Below, piece after piece: positions 20,838 through 32,060 of a stretch of DNA of 64,000 nt; position 1 is the stretch's first letter; every line of letters begins with the position of its first letter. The notes under the pieces were generated by a model. The model was not told where the DNA came from. It saw only the letters and a list, made by a program, of their open reading frames with translations, and searched no databases. Source of the DNA: Bryobacterales bacterium (GTDB lineage Bacteria; Acidobacteriota; Terriglobia; Bryobacterales; Bryobacteraceae); assembly GCA_947446025.1 (NCBI GenBank), contig CANFEY010000004.1:62001-126000 (forward strand). The letters run 5' to 3'. Position numbers and translations under genes: made by a program.

Positions 20838-22178
20838 TTAACCAATGGTGAGCGGATCTGGCCGCAACGGACCCGTGCTATCGCCGATCTTATCCATCGG
20901 CACGCCGATCTTGTCCATCAACGTCACCAGCAAATTCGACATCGGCGTTTCGTCAGGATACCGGATGTGGCTGCCTGTCTTGACCGCGCCGTTCAACTTG
21001 CCCAGCAGCAGACACGGCAGATCATGGTGCCGGTGCAGATTCCCATTGCCCATGCCGCCGCCGTACATCAGTAGGCTGTGGTCCAGCAGCGTGCCATCGC
21101 CGTCGGGAGTCTCGTGCAGCCGCTTGAGGAAATGCGTGAACAGCAGCACGTTGTAGGTATCGATCTTGGCCTTCTTCGTGATCAGGTCGGGATCGTTGCG
21201 GTGATGCGAAACCGCATGCCCGCCTTCTGGGACGCCGATGTAAGGATACGTGCGCGTGCTCAACTCGCGGCTCATCATCAGGCTGAACACGCGCGTTATG
21301 TCGGCCTGGAACGCCAGCGCCTGCAGATCGAACATCAGCTTCACGTGCGCTTCGTAGGCTTCCGGGATGTCGACGGGGCGCTCCGGCAACTCGATGTTGT
21401 GCGCGCCGGCGGACTCGGCCGCCTGAATGCGCTGCTCAATTTCCCGCACGGACTCCATGTATTCGGTGAGCTTAGAGCGGTCGCCCTTGCCCAGCGTATT
21501 CGAAAGCCGTGCGACTTCTTTACTGACCGAATCGAGAATGCTGCCCGTGTTCTTCGCCACGGCCCTGCGCTGCGCCGCGTCCCCGCCATCGCCGAACAGC
21601 CGCTCGAAAATCACCCGAGGCTGCATCTCCGCAGGATTCGGCGTGGTCTCATTCCGCCACGATACACTGTTGACGTAGAAGCAATCCCCGGAATCGCAAG
21701 CCGCCTGCGTAGGCCCGTCCACTGACATTTCAATCGACGGGATCTGCGTGCCCTTGCCGATGTGCCGCGCGGCGATCTGGTCCGCCGTGGTCGCCAGCTT
21801 CACCTCAACACCCGGCTTGCTGCGGTCGTACGCATGGACGCCCGTGAGCCACACAGCCGAAGCGCGCGGATGGTCGCCGGTCCCGTCCCCGAAAGTATCG
21901 GCTTGCAGGTGCGCCAGTCCGCTCAGGATGTTCAGCTGATTCTTGAACGCCTCCAGCGGCTTCAAAATAGGCGGGAGGTCGAACTTCGTGCCCGTCGCCG
22001 TCGGATTCCACTGCTCCTGAATGACGCCGTTGGCCACGTAGATGAAGCCCAGCCGTGACGGAGCCTTCGTCGCGGCCCGAAGCGCCGGAGCCATCGCGTC
22101 CAGAAACGGCAACGCTAACGTGGTCCCCACGCCTTTCAGAAACGTCCTGCGCGGAAGCGATTTTTGAGTAACGTACAT
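20838..22178 (-). CDS. DUF1552 domain protein with Tat signal (PRRTFLKG)
   Basis: KSLPRRTFLKGVGTTLALPFLDAMAPAL; paralogous to 2698..4008. Confidence 0.85.
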   Translation of the reverse strand: MYVTQKSLPRRTFLKGVGTTLALPFLDAMAPALRAATKAPSRLGFIYVANGVIQEQWNPTATGTKFDLPPILKPLEAFKNQLNILSGLAHLQADTFGDGTGDHPRASAVWLTGVHAYDRSKPGVEVKLATTADQIAARHIGKGTQIPSIEMSVDGPTQAACDSGDCFYVNSVSWRNETTPNPAEMQPRVIFERLFGDGGDAAQRRAVAKNTGSILDSVSKEVARLSNTLGKGDRSKLTEYMESVREIEQRIQAAESAGAHNIELPERPVDIPEAYEAHVKLMFDLQALAFQADITRVFSLMMSRELSTRTYPYIGVPEGGHAVSHHRNDPDLITKKAKIDTYNVLLFTHFLKRLHETPDGDGTLLDHSLLMYGGGMGNGNLHRHHDLPCLLLGKLNGAVKTGSHIRYPDETPMSNLLVTLMDKIGVPMDKIGDSTGPLRPDPLTIG

Positions 22179-22194
22179 GCTGACCTCCTCTGTT

Positions 22195-22263
22195 CCGCAA
22201 AAGGGGACTGGCTCGAGTTTCGCCGCCTTTGCGAAATCTCGTGCCTGTACCCTTTTGCCCGTC
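22195..22263. repeat. Dispersed imperfect palindrome, family 2 copy 2
   Basis: ccgcaaaaggggactggctcgagtttcgccgcctttgcgaaatctcgtgcctgtacccttttgcccgtcc. Confidence 0.8.
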
Positions 22264-22278
22264 CGAACTGCGACCGCC

Positions 22279-24654
22279 CTACTTCACCTGCCGCATCTGG
22301 AACGGAGCGCTCTTCACCACCCCCACCACCAGCGACGAAAACTTGTAGTTGCCCGCAGCCGCGCCACGCACAATCTTGCGGATCGCCGGCGCGTCGTAAT
22401 ACTGCACGTTGCGCCCCAGCGAATACATCAGCAGCTTCTCAGCCACCGTGTTCACGAACTGCTCCGGCTGCCGCAGCAGCGCCTGCTTCAATCCCGCTAC
22501 GCCTTCAATCTTGGTCCCGTCCGGCAGCACGCCGCTCACGTTGATCGGCTGGTCGCTATCCCGCTCCCGCCAGTGGCCCACAGCATCGTAATTCTCCAGC
22601 GCGAACCCGATCGGATCCATGCTCGCGTGGCACCCTGCACACGCCGGAGCAGCCCGATGCAGCACCATCGCCTCGCGAATCGTCATCGGCTTGCCGGTCT
22701 GCTCAGCTTCCGTTTTCAGTGACGGAACGTTCGGCGGCGGCGGCGGCGGTGCCGCGTTCAGCAAATTCTCCAGCACCCACTTGCCCCGCACCACCGGCGA
22801 GGTGCGCGTGGAATACGACGTCAACATCAGAATGCCGCCCTGCCCCAGCAACCCGCCCCGCGGACTGCCCTGAGGAAACGTCACCTTGCGGTAGTAGCTG
22901 CCACCAACATCCGGCACCCCATAATGCTTCGCCAGCCGTTCATTCAAGAACGTGTAGTTGGCCGATAGCAGCTCCAGCACGCTGCGATTCTCGCGCAGGA
23001 CGCTGTCGAGGAACAGCTCCGTCTCCCTGCGGAACGCGATGCGCAGCGTCTCGTCAAAATCCGGAAACAGAATCTCGTCCGGCTCCTTGGCCTCAACATC
23101 GCGCAGGAATAGCCACTGCGTAGCGAAGTTGTTGACCAGCGCTGCGGACCGCTTGTCCGCCAGCATGCGCCGGACTTGCTGTTCCAGCACCACCGGTTCT
23201 TTCAACGTCCCGGCAATCGCAGCGTTGAGCAGCGCATCGTCCGGAATACTGCTCCATAACGCGAAGGAAATTCGCGAAGCCAGTTCGATGTTGCTCACCC
23301 GGTAGCTGCTGCCCGATTTCGCCGCCGCCGGTTCGCGCTCAATGCGGAACAAAAACTGCGGACTGATCAGCATCCGCTCCAGCGCCCGCTGGATTCCCAA
23401 ATCAAAGTTGCTCTCCGCCCGCCCCGCTTCGTAGAACGGCAGCACATCTTCCAAATCCGCCGCTCCCACAGGCTTCCGGTACGCCCGTCGCAGCATCGTC
23501 GACAGGATCTTCTTGGCACACGGCAACTCTTCAGCCGCGCTCGCCGGACGGCACGAAAAAATTCGCTTGCGGCTGGGCGTCTCCCCCGGACCCTTCGGTT
23601 CATAAGGACCCGAAACCAGCACGCTCGCCACTGCGGGACCGCTACCGCGCGCCCTCATCCGAGGCCGCAGCGTCGATTCATCCCGAGCCTGATTCCGCTC
23701 CACAAACGTCACGCCCACCACATGCGGCCCAGCCTTGATTGGAATGCGGAACTCCGGCGGCTTGGCCGCAGCGGCTCCACGTCCACCGCCACCGCCCGTG
23801 AGCGCGGAATCGACATGTTCGCCATCCACCGTGATTTCGATCTGGTGGGGATCGCGCCCGCCGCCCGCTATGTCCAACTTGAACTCGTACAGCCCATCCT
23901 GCGGAAACTCGCTGTGAATCGACAGCCCGCCGCGCGTCCCGAACGGCAGATCCTCCACGCGCGAATCTTGCAAGTGCTCCGGCGACAACCGGTACGTGCT
24001 CGCCAGCAACGGAGCCTTCGGATCCCCCACGGCCAGCCGGCTGATCTTGCGCGCCGAATCTAGGTACCGCTCCATGATGGTCGGCGACATGAACAGCAAG
24101 TCCGCAATATTGTCGAATCCGCTGCTGACGTTGTCCGCCGGCAGCAGCATCGAATAATCGATCTCCCGAGGTAGCGCATCCAGCGCTAGCAAATCGCGGA
24201 TGGAATTCTGATACTCCGTGCGCGTCAGCCGATGCAACAGCGGCATCGCTCCCGGCTTCGGCTTCAGCACCGCCGCCCGGTCCAGCGCATTCTCTAAATA
24301 CGCCGCCGTGGAATTGTAAGTCGCCGCGCTCGGCCGAGGCATCCCCGCAGGCGGCATCGCCCCCGTGCGCAGCTTGCGGATCACCTTCTCCCACTTCTCC
24401 GCGTGCCCCGAAATGTCCTTCAGCTCCGCCGTGTCCAGCACAAACTCGCCGCTTTTCAGCCGCTCATTGTGGCACCCCGCGCAGTATTGCTTGAATACCG
24501 CCTCCGGCCCCGCCGGTGGAGGTTGCGAACGCACCACAGCCGCGCCCACTCCTAGAGCGGCAGCAGCCGTCGCGAGGTAGACCCCCCACTTCTTCTTATA
24601 GTTGATGCGCACGAAATCCACGCCTATTATATGCTCCCGCTTCCACGGGAGCAA
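22279..24654 (-). CDS. DUF1592/DUF1588/DUF1585-type protein with cytochrome c motif (CAGCH); actual start may be ~24621
   Basis: FKQYCAGCHNERLKSGEFVLDTAELKDI...CAGCHASMDPIGFALENYDAVG. Confidence 0.85.
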   Translation of the reverse strand: MLPWKREHIIGVDFVRINYKKKWGVYLATAAAALGVGAAVVRSQPPPAGPEAVFKQYCAGCHNERLKSGEFVLDTAELKDISGHAEKWEKVIRKLRTGAMPPAGMPRPSAATYNSTAAYLENALDRAAVLKPKPGAMPLLHRLTRTEYQNSIRDLLALDALPREIDYSMLLPADNVSSGFDNIADLLFMSPTIMERYLDSARKISRLAVGDPKAPLLASTYRLSPEHLQDSRVEDLPFGTRGGLSIHSEFPQDGLYEFKLDIAGGGRDPHQIEITVDGEHVDSALTGGGGGRGAAAAKPPEFRIPIKAGPHVVGVTFVERNQARDESTLRPRMRARGSGPAVASVLVSGPYEPKGPGETPSRKRIFSCRPASAAEELPCAKKILSTMLRRAYRKPVGAADLEDVLPFYEAGRAESNFDLGIQRALERMLISPQFLFRIEREPAAAKSGSSYRVSNIELASRISFALWSSIPDDALLNAAIAGTLKEPVVLEQQVRRMLADKRSAALVNNFATQWLFLRDVEAKEPDEILFPDFDETLRIAFRRETELFLDSVLRENRSVLELLSANYTFLNERLAKHYGVPDVGGSYYRKVTFPQGSPRGGLLGQGGILMLTSYSTRTSPVVRGKWVLENLLNAAPPPPPPNVPSLKTEAEQTGKPMTIREAMVLHRAAPACAGCHASMDPIGFALENYDAVGHWRERDSDQPINVSGVLPDGTKIEGVAGLKQALLRQPEQFVNTVAEKLLMYSLGRNVQYYDAPAIRKIVRGAAAGNYKFSSLVVGVVKSAPFQMRQVK

Positions 24655-24668
24655 TCGTCAGGATATCT

Positions 24669-27600
24669 TCAGAATGATAGCCGCGCCGCGATTTGCGCCG
24701 TGCGGGGACCCGCCGTGGTCAAAATTTTTCCGAAGTCCGGCGAGGTAATGTTGGTGTTCGGGTTGCTGTAGTTCACGTGGTTGAATCCATTGAATGCATC
24801 CAAACGGAGCTCCAGCTTGATCGTCTCTTGAATACTGAAGACTTTATTAATGGAAGTATTGACCTGCCAGCTACCAGGACCCCGTACCATGCCGGGATTC
24901 GCGTTACCCGGACGCAGGGTGGCCGTGGTCACCGCGGAGACAGGTACGCGGACGAACTGCGTCGTGTCCAGATACTTCAATGTCTGCCGGTAATCCTGGA
25001 GTACCGGATTGCTGCGCAGCAGGTCCGGGCGGCTTTGGGTGATGCCGGAAGGCTGGGTGACCCGGAGAGGAACGCCGGTCCGAGTGGAAAGAATTCCAGA
25101 GAGCTGCCACCCTCCCAGGATGCGCCCCAAGAACCCTGTTTTCGGCCCAGGCAGCTGATACAAAACATCCATGGCGACCCGGCTGCGAGCCTCCTGTGAA
25201 AGCGGATTCCGGTCGTAGAAAGGATCAAAGAAGTCCTGCGTCACAAAGAAATCGCTATTGACGAAGTTCGAGGCCAATGAACCGCCTTGCTCGGCGTAAC
25301 CTCGGCTGTAGGTGTAGTGGAAGCCAAGCCCCAGACTGTTCACAAATCTCTTGCGCACCGAAGTCTGTAGCGCATTGTAGACCATGGTCTGTTCGCTGGT
25401 CAGGTACACGCCGCCGGGCGCGCCCAGCGCAGGATTTGGCCGCACACCTGTCTGCCGGTCAAACGCGTTTGAGAGGGGACGGCTCAGCGGGAACTTTTGA
25501 CCATCCGTCCGAATGTAGCCCGCCTCCACCATCCACGAGCCTCCCAGCGAGCGTTGCACGTTGAGCATCGTCTGGATGGTGTAGGGAGCCCGCAGGTTGG
25601 GGTCGATCAGTGAGAAGATCGCTTTCTTGCCCGCGCCGTTTGTACGGACCACGGATTGGATCTGGTCCGCATAATTTCCCCACTTCAGTCCGTTGGATGC
25701 AAGATCGGTCCGGTTGAACTGGGTTGCGGCGCCGATGAGCGGGTCGGCGATGTTGTTTTGAATCAGCGCAAGCAAGATCGGGGTGTACAGTACGCCGACG
25801 CCGCCACGGATGACGAAGTCGCTCTTCTTGTCCGCTGTCCATGCGAAGCCAAGGCGAGGTCCAACATTGCCCCAGTCAGAGGTGTAGGGTTTGTGTGGGT
25901 CCAGCGGCGCGCCGAAGTCCATTTTCCGGATATCCGTGGGCGAGGCCAGGTTCACGATCTCCGCTGGCCGGCTGGTGGTGGCTTTGAAGCTAAACGCGGG
26001 ATAGAAGTCGAAGCGCATACCCAGATTGAGAACCAAATTCTTGGTGACCCGCCAATCGTCCTGGATGAAGAATCCATAATCGTCAATGTGCGCGTCATGC
26101 GCCGGCTGGCCGGACTGTAGGTTCATCGCGTTGGGAGTGTTGGCTAAGAGATCAGCGATGGTTTGGAACGTAAAGTTGGGGTTCTGCGGATTGGTCTTGC
26201 TGCCCGCCGCGCGGCCCCAACGGAAGCCTGTCTTGATGGTGTGGCCGGAGTAGATCTTGCTGAACTTCTGCTCGAAACTCCAGGAACGTCCGCGCAAGGC
26301 CAGGACTTCCGAAGTCGGCGTGGCGAATCCGCCCGTCAGAGTGAACATGGGGACGCGCCGGGCCGGATCGGTCAGGTCGGCATCGCCGGAGCGGCGGGGG
26401 TCGAGCACCATCCAGAAATCATTCAAACGGTCCAGCGATGAGCGGTTCCAGCCAAAGCGCGACTCCGCGGTCCAATCTGCTCCCGCCCGGACGTATTGGA
26501 GGGCAACCCGGTCCTGCGCATTGAGGAAACGCTGATCATTACCCGGGCCGATGAAAATCGAAGGGTTCACTGTCTCTGGTCGCATCCGGCTAAAGGTCGC
26601 GGAAAGGTTGCCTCCAAACACCGAAGCATCGCCCTTCAGCATCAATGTGTCATCACGACGGGTGCGCGGCTTGGCGTTGCGGAAACGGCCGTAGTTCGCG
26701 TCAATGGCTTCGTTGGGCTGCGGCAGCGTGTCCATCACGATCTTCGTTTCAGGGTTGGGGAGTGCCAACAAGATCCGGTCGCGCAACTGCTGCGTGGGCA
26801 CGACTCCGTTCTGGCTAAGGCCGAACGTTTCGCGGTAGCCTTCGTAGGTTGTGAAGAAGAACACCTTGTTCTTCACAATGGGTCCTCCGAACGATCCGCC
26901 AAACTGATTGAAGCGAACCGCGGGCTTGGCCTGGGCGATCGGCAAGAAAGGATCGCGCGCCAGCAGCTTGTCGTTCTGCCAGTTTTCAAACAACGAACCA
27001 TGGAACGTATTCGTGCCGGAGCGCGTAATCATGTTGATTTGACCGCCGGCGGAACCGCCGTATTCAGAGGGCAGAATTCCCTTGTTCACCTGAACTTCGG
27101 CGACCGCTTCGATGCTCATCACGCTGATCTGGTTCTGCGCGCCATAAGAATTGAGGCCGCGTGTTTCATTGTTTGCCGTGGCGTCCGTGCCGTCCACAGT
27201 GACCAGGGTTCCGCCCTCTGCGACGCCGTTGAGCCGGATATTGCCGCCGCCCGCCAGTCCCGTCGAGGCCTCGGTGACACCGGTGCTAAGCGTCAACAAA
27301 TTAGTGACATTGCGGCGAGCAAGGGGAAGCGCCCGGATCTCCGTTGTTCCCAGCACTTCTTTTTGGGCCGAGGTTTCGGTCTGCACCAACGGCGCGTTTT
27401 CAGACACCGTGATGCTCTCCGACACCTGTCCCACTTCCAAGGTGACGTTCAGCCGCGCCACTTGGCCGGCACTCAAGTCCAATCCATCATTAATGTAAGA
27501 CTTAAACCCGGACAATCCGACCTTGATTGTGTAGCGGCCCGCCGTGAGGGCAGGCAGGGTAAACTCACCGCGTGCGTCGGTTACGATTTCTCGCACGGCA

Positions 27601-27761
27601 CCCGTGCCCTGATTCGTGGCCGTGACGTTCGCCCCGGGCGCCACGGCCTCGGTTGAATCGAGAACGAGGCCATTCAAAGTAGCGGTCGTCACCTGCGCCA
27701 TAAGCGGAGAGACGGCAGCCAGCAATAGGGCGCAAACAATCTGTCGTGTGGTAGATATCAA
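24669..27761 (-). CDS. TonB-dependent receptor with N-terminal carboxypeptidase-regulatory-like domain (Oar-like)
   Basis: MISTTRQIVCALLLAAVSPLMAQVTTATLNGLVLDSTEAVAPGANVTATNQGTG; plug motifs; C-terminal ...TAQIAARLSF. Confidence 0.9.
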   Translation of the reverse strand: MISTTRQIVCALLLAAVSPLMAQVTTATLNGLVLDSTEAVAPGANVTATNQGTGAVREIVTDARGEFTLPALTAGRYTIKVGLSGFKSYINDGLDLSAGQVARLNVTLEVGQVSESITVSENAPLVQTETSAQKEVLGTTEIRALPLARRNVTNLLTLSTGVTEASTGLAGGGNIRLNGVAEGGTLVTVDGTDATANNETRGLNSYGAQNQISVMSIEAVAEVQVNKGILPSEYGGSAGGQINMITRSGTNTFHGSLFENWQNDKLLARDPFLPIAQAKPAVRFNQFGGSFGGPIVKNKVFFFTTYEGYRETFGLSQNGVVPTQQLRDRILLALPNPETKIVMDTLPQPNEAIDANYGRFRNAKPRTRRDDTLMLKGDASVFGGNLSATFSRMRPETVNPSIFIGPGNDQRFLNAQDRVALQYVRAGADWTAESRFGWNRSSLDRLNDFWMVLDPRRSGDADLTDPARRVPMFTLTGGFATPTSEVLALRGRSWSFEQKFSKIYSGHTIKTGFRWGRAAGSKTNPQNPNFTFQTIADLLANTPNAMNLQSGQPAHDAHIDDYGFFIQDDWRVTKNLVLNLGMRFDFYPAFSFKATTSRPAEIVNLASPTDIRKMDFGAPLDPHKPYTSDWGNVGPRLGFAWTADKKSDFVIRGGVGVLYTPILLALIQNNIADPLIGAATQFNRTDLASNGLKWGNYADQIQSVVRTNGAGKKAIFSLIDPNLRAPYTIQTMLNVQRSLGGSWMVEAGYIRTDGQKFPLSRPLSNAFDRQTGVRPNPALGAPGGVYLTSEQTMVYNALQTSVRKRFVNSLGLGFHYTYSRGYAEQGGSLASNFVNSDFFVTQDFFDPFYDRNPLSQEARSRVAMDVLYQLPGPKTGFLGRILGGWQLSGILSTRTGVPLRVTQPSGITQSRPDLLRSNPVLQDYRQTLKYLDTTQFVRVPVSAVTTATLRPGNANPGMVRGPGSWQVNTSINKVFSIQETIKLELRLDAFNGFNHVNYSNPNTNITSPDFGKILTTAGPRTAQIAARLSF

Positions 27762-27873
27762 TTTTCCCTCAGAGACCCAAATGTGGAACTTTCCTAGACT
27801 CTACTTGACCAGGCGGGTGAAGTCAAGGCTGTTTGCTCAAAACCAGCATGGTATATAATGGCGCCGTGGAGGT

Positions 27874-29454
27874 GTGCCCGTGAAACGTCTTTCTCTCGTG
27901 CTGTTGCTGGTGGCGGGCGCTTATGCGGCTGACCTGCGGCTGATCAATGCGGTGAAGCAGCAGGATGCCAAATCCGTCCGCGCGCTGCTCACTCAAAAAG
28001 CCGACGTCAACGCCACCGAGCCCGACGGTTTCACCGCGCTCCACTGGGCCGCGCAGCACGACAATCTCGCCATCGCCGACCTGCTGCTCTCCGCCGGCGC
28101 GAAACCCTCCATCGCTAGCCGCTACAAAATCACGCCCCTGTCGCTCGCCGCCACTAACGGCAGCGCCCCCATGATCGAACGGCTCCTCAAAGCCGGCGTC
28201 GATCCCAACAGCACCTCCGAAGAAGGCCAGACCGCCCTGATGACCGCCGCGCTCACCGGCAACGTGGACGCCGTGAAAGCGCTGCTGGCCCACGGAGCCA
28301 ACGTCAACACAGCCGAGCCTCTGCAGAACCAAACCGCCCTGATGTGGGCAGCATCGGAAGGCCGCACCGGCGCCGCCGCCATGCTGGTCGAATTCGGAGC
28401 CGACGTCAAAGCCAAATCCAAGGGCGGTTTCACGCCCTTCCTATTCGCCGTCCGCAACGGCCACATCGACGACGCCACTCTGCTCCTCGATCACGGCGCC
28501 AACATCAATGACGCCGCCCCCGATACCACCACCGCCCTCAACATGGCCGTCGTGAACGCCTACTTCGAACTCGCATCCGTACTGGTCAAGCGCGGCGCGA
28601 ACCCCAACGCGCCCGACCCACGAGGTTCCGCCCTCCACACCCTGGCCTGGCTCCGCAAGCCCGGTGCCGATGGCGCGGCCGGCGTCGGCAACACGCCCCA
28701 CGGCCCGCCGCCTCCGCAAGGCAACGTGACGTCCTTCGAACTCGCCAAGACCCTGCTGGAACACGGCGCGAACCCCAACATCCGCGTCGATTGGAAGGAA
28801 AACCGCTTCGACAACGGCGGTGGAACCACACGCAACCCCCCGAACATCCAGCTGGGCCGCCACTTCCTGAGCTTCGTCGGAGCCACGCCCTTCTACATCG
28901 CCGCCTTCAACGGCGACGCTCCTTATATGAAGCTTCTAGCCGACCACGGCGCTGACCCCAAGCTAGGCACCGTGCAGAAGATCACCCCGCTGATGGCCGC
29001 CGCCGGCCTCGGCTACTGGGAAGGCGAAGCCCCTGGCCCCTTCTCCGGCTGCACCGAAGCCGAGCGCCTGGAAGCCGTCAAGCTAGCCGTCGCCCTCGGC
29101 AATGATGTCAACGCCGTGGCCAACTTCGGCGACTACGAAATCGAAGGCCCGCCCGAATACACGCTCCTCTACTACCCCTACAACATGGACGCCTTGCGCG
29201 ACAAAGTCCTAGGCGACCCCCGCTGGGACGGCAGCACCCCGTTGATCGGCGCAGTCATCTCCGCGCAGCCCTCACTGGTGCAATACCTGCTAGACCAAGG
29301 CGCCAAGCCGGACATTAGAACCAAAGCCGGTTGGACCCCGCTTTCCGTAGCCGAAGGCGTCTTCTACGCCAACGCCAAGAAGGAATTCCCCCAAGCCGCC
29401 GCCCTCCTTCGCAAAGCCCTAGCACCCCCCCGCAGCACTGAACAGCGACCGTAA
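27874..29454 (+). CDS. Secreted ankyrin-repeat protein
   Basis: Signal peptide KRLSLVLLLVAGAYAADLR; ankyrin units (GFTALHWAAQHDNLAIADLLLSAGAKPS). The C-terminus STEQRP* lies inside a palindrome arm. Confidence 0.88.
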   Translation: MPVKRLSLVLLLVAGAYAADLRLINAVKQQDAKSVRALLTQKADVNATEPDGFTALHWAAQHDNLAIADLLLSAGAKPSIASRYKITPLSLAATNGSAPMIERLLKAGVDPNSTSEEGQTALMTAALTGNVDAVKALLAHGANVNTAEPLQNQTALMWAASEGRTGAAAMLVEFGADVKAKSKGGFTPFLFAVRNGHIDDATLLLDHGANINDAAPDTTTALNMAVVNAYFELASVLVKRGANPNAPDPRGSALHTLAWLRKPGADGAAGVGNTPHGPPPPQGNVTSFELAKTLLEHGANPNIRVDWKENRFDNGGGTTRNPPNIQLGRHFLSFVGATPFYIAAFNGDAPYMKLLADHGADPKLGTVQKITPLMAAAGLGYWEGEAPGPFSGCTEAERLEAVKLAVALGNDVNAVANFGDYEIEGPPEYTLLYYPYNMDALRDKVLGDPRWDGSTPLIGAVISAQPSLVQYLLDQGAKPDIRTKAGWTPLSVAEGVFYANAKKEFPQAAALLRKALAPPRSTEQRP

Positions 29455-29468
29455 GGGAGCGGACAGAC
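29433..29468. repeat. Palindrome family 1, single arm (copy A)
   Basis: cagcactgaacagcgaccgtaagggagcggacagac. Confidence 0.75.
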
Positions 29469-29515
29469 GAGGTAGCGCTGAGTTCCCGACTTCCGTTCTG
29501 GATCGTGGGCAAACT

Positions 29516-29634
29516 ATGCGCGAGACCGGCACCAACCAGTCGGAGTTGGCCCGCCGCTTGAACATATGCTGGACCCGAATCACACCACGCGCACTGAGAA
29601 ACTCCAGGCCGCGCTCGAAGTACTCGCTATTAGC
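29516..29634 (+). pseudogene. HicB-like antitoxin HTH remnant
   Basis: Frame 1 MRETGTNQSELARRLN, then in a shifted frame [22 protein letters not shown]; no continuous ORF. Confidence 0.5.
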
Positions 29635-30421
29635 CCTTCACCGCCGGCTCATCTCGCTCCACCTTGCCGTCCCGCACGTGGATAATCCGGTGCGCATGCA
29701 TTGCGATGTCGTGCTCGTGCGTCACCAGCACAATGGTGTTCCCCTGATCGTGCAGCCGCTGGAACAGCGCCATGATTTCCACGCCCGTCGCCGTATCCAG
29801 CGCGCCCGTGGGCTCATCCGCCAGCAGAATTGACGGATCATTCACCAGCGCTCGGGCAATCGCCACGCGCTGCCGCTGCCCGCCCGATAGCTCGCTCGGC
29901 TTGTGCAGCATGCGCTGCTCCAGATCCACCGCCCGCAACGCGCCCTTCGCCTTCTCCGTCCGCTGCTTCGCCGTCAGTCCCGCATAAATCAGCGGCAACT
30001 CCACATTGTGCAGCGCCGTCGCCCGAGCCAGCAGATTAAACGTCTGGAACACGAATCCGATTTCCTTGTTGCGGATGCGCGCCAGCTCATCGTCGTCCAT
30101 ATCGCTGACCAGATTCCCGTTCAGGTAATACAGCCCCGAGGACGGCGAATCCAAGCACCCGATCAGATTCATCAGCGTCGACTTACCCGACCCCGACGGA
30201 CCCATGATCGCCACGTACTCGCCCTTGCGGATCTCCACGTCCATGCCCGCCACGGCGTGAATCGTCTGGTCGCCCATCACGTAGGTCTTCATCAAATCCC
30301 ACGTGCGGATGATGACGCCTTCGCGCCGCAACTTCGTGCCCAGCTGGGCTTTCGTCAAGCTCTTGTCGAGAACCGCGGATTCTGGCATCGCGCGGTTATC
30401 CCTTATTCTCCAGCTCAACAC
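29630..30421 (-). CDS. ABC transporter ATP-binding protein (MacB/LolD-like)
   Basis: Walker [34 protein letters not shown]. Confidence 0.92.
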   Translation of the reverse strand: MLSWRIRDNRAMPESAVLDKSLTKAQLGTKLRREGVIIRTWDLMKTYVMGDQTIHAVAGMDVEIRKGEYVAIMGPSGSGKSTLMNLIGCLDSPSSGLYYLNGNLVSDMDDDELARIRNKEIGFVFQTFNLLARATALHNVELPLIYAGLTAKQRTEKAKGALRAVDLEQRMLHKPSELSGGQRQRVAIARALVNDPSILLADEPTGALDTATGVEIMALFQRLHDQGNTIVLVTHEHDIAMHAHRIIHVRDGKVERDEPAVKG

Positions 30422-31886
30422 CCGTTCGATTGTCGATATTCACCTTGGTCCCCGGCCTCAGGTTGCGAATCGTCTGATAGGGACCCACCATGATCTCCGC
30501 GCCCGCCTCCAAACCTTCCGTGACTTCGATGTCGGTGGCGCCCGTAATGCCCGTCTTCACCGCCGTGAATTCCGCCAGCCCGTTCTTGACCACGAACACG
30601 CCCGTGACTTCCTCGCGGCTCACTTCCTGCGCTGCAATGTCGATTGGACCCCGGCTGTCTTTCGCCTCAACCTTGACGCCCTTCTGCGCCGCTTCCTTTG
30701 CCGCCACTTCCAGATCGCCCTTCTGCCGCACCGTCAGCGCCTGAATCGGGATCCTGATGATGTCATTCCGCGTCGCCACAGTGATCTTCGCCGTGCAGGA
30801 AAGCCCCGGTCGCACCGTATCCGGTGGATTGTCCAGCGCGATCACCACTTTGAAATCCTTGGCTTCGTTCGATGACGTATTGTTCGCCGCCACCGCGCCC
30901 GTTGACCGCAAAATCGCCGTGTTGCCGATCTCAATCACGTGCCCCGGAAACTTCTGGTCCGGCACCGCGTCAATCGTAACTTCCGTCGCCTGCCCCAGCC
31001 GCAACGTCACGATGTCGGTCTCATCCACTTTGACTTCCGCCGTGATCAGACTCATGTCCGCAATCGTCATCACTGCCGATGCAGCCGAGTTCTGCACGCC
31101 CGGCACCACCGTCTCACCGATGCGCACCGGCAGATTCGTCACGATCCCATCCAGTGGAGCAATCACATCGAACTTCGCCAGCACGTCCACCTGACGTTTC
31201 AATTGCGCCTGCGCCTGCGCCACCCGCCGCTGTGAGGAGTTGATCTGCGCCATGGTCTGCGAACGTTGGGAAACCATCTGCTTTAGCCGCAACTCCGCTT
31301 CCCGCAGCCCCGCCTGCTGTTGCTCATACTCGGCTTTCTTCTGGTCGTATTCCTGCCGCGCGATCACCTGCGCTTCCCACAGCTCCGCCACGCGGTTGAA
31401 GTTCACCCGCGATAGCTCCATCTGCGCCCGCGTCCGGGCGATGGACGCCTCTTGAATCGCCATGCTGTCGTCAGACACCCGCAGTCCGACTTCCGTGGAG
31501 GCCGCATCCGCTTCCACTGAAGCTACGTTCGCCCGCTGCGCCTCCAGGTCCGCCGCCGCCTGCACGCTTTCCACGCGCGCCACCACCTGGCCCTTTTTCA
31601 CGTACTGCCCCTCAGCCACCATCAATTCCACGATGCGCCCTTGTGCGTTCGCGGCAAGATTCGTGTAGGTGCGCGGCTTGATTTCGCCCGACGCGGTTAC
31701 CTGCGAAATCAGCGTTCCTCGCACAGCCGTTGTAGTCTGTACCGTCACTTGGCCGCTTTGCCGGTAGCGAATGCTCGCGACCACACCGCCGCCGATGGCG
31801 GCCAGTACTGTCAGTCCGATTGCTACTTTCCAACCTGTTTTCACCGATACGCTCCTCTTATCCGCCGCGAACTCGTATGTAGACAA
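30396..31886 (-). CDS. Efflux periplasmic adaptor subunit (MacA/HlyD-like)
   Basis: [38 protein letters not shown]...; coiled-coil; overlaps the ATPase gene. Confidence 0.88.
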   Translation of the reverse strand: MSTYEFAADKRSVSVKTGWKVAIGLTVLAAIGGGVVASIRYRQSGQVTVQTTTAVRGTLISQVTASGEIKPRTYTNLAANAQGRIVELMVAEGQYVKKGQVVARVESVQAAADLEAQRANVASVEADAASTEVGLRVSDDSMAIQEASIARTRAQMELSRVNFNRVAELWEAQVIARQEYDQKKAEYEQQQAGLREAELRLKQMVSQRSQTMAQINSSQRRVAQAQAQLKRQVDVLAKFDVIAPLDGIVTNLPVRIGETVVPGVQNSAASAVMTIADMSLITAEVKVDETDIVTLRLGQATEVTIDAVPDQKFPGHVIEIGNTAILRSTGAVAANNTSSNEAKDFKVVIALDNPPDTVRPGLSCTAKITVATRNDIIRIPIQALTVRQKGDLEVAAKEAAQKGVKVEAKDSRGPIDIAAQEVSREEVTGVFVVKNGLAEFTAVKTGITGATDIEVTEGLEAGAEIMVGPYQTIRNLRPGTKVNIDNRTGVELENKG

Positions 31887-32060
31887 CGACGAACCTACCG
31901 CAGCGAAAGTTCCACTCTATGACGATGCAGTACTGACGCCAAGGGATGGGTTTTCTTTCAAAATCATCGTGGCGGGACGCCTGCTCATTAGTGTCCCACG
32001 AAAGCATTTTCCGCGGGGACACATGCACGCCGTCTGCCAGGTCCGTACTAGGAAACGTCC

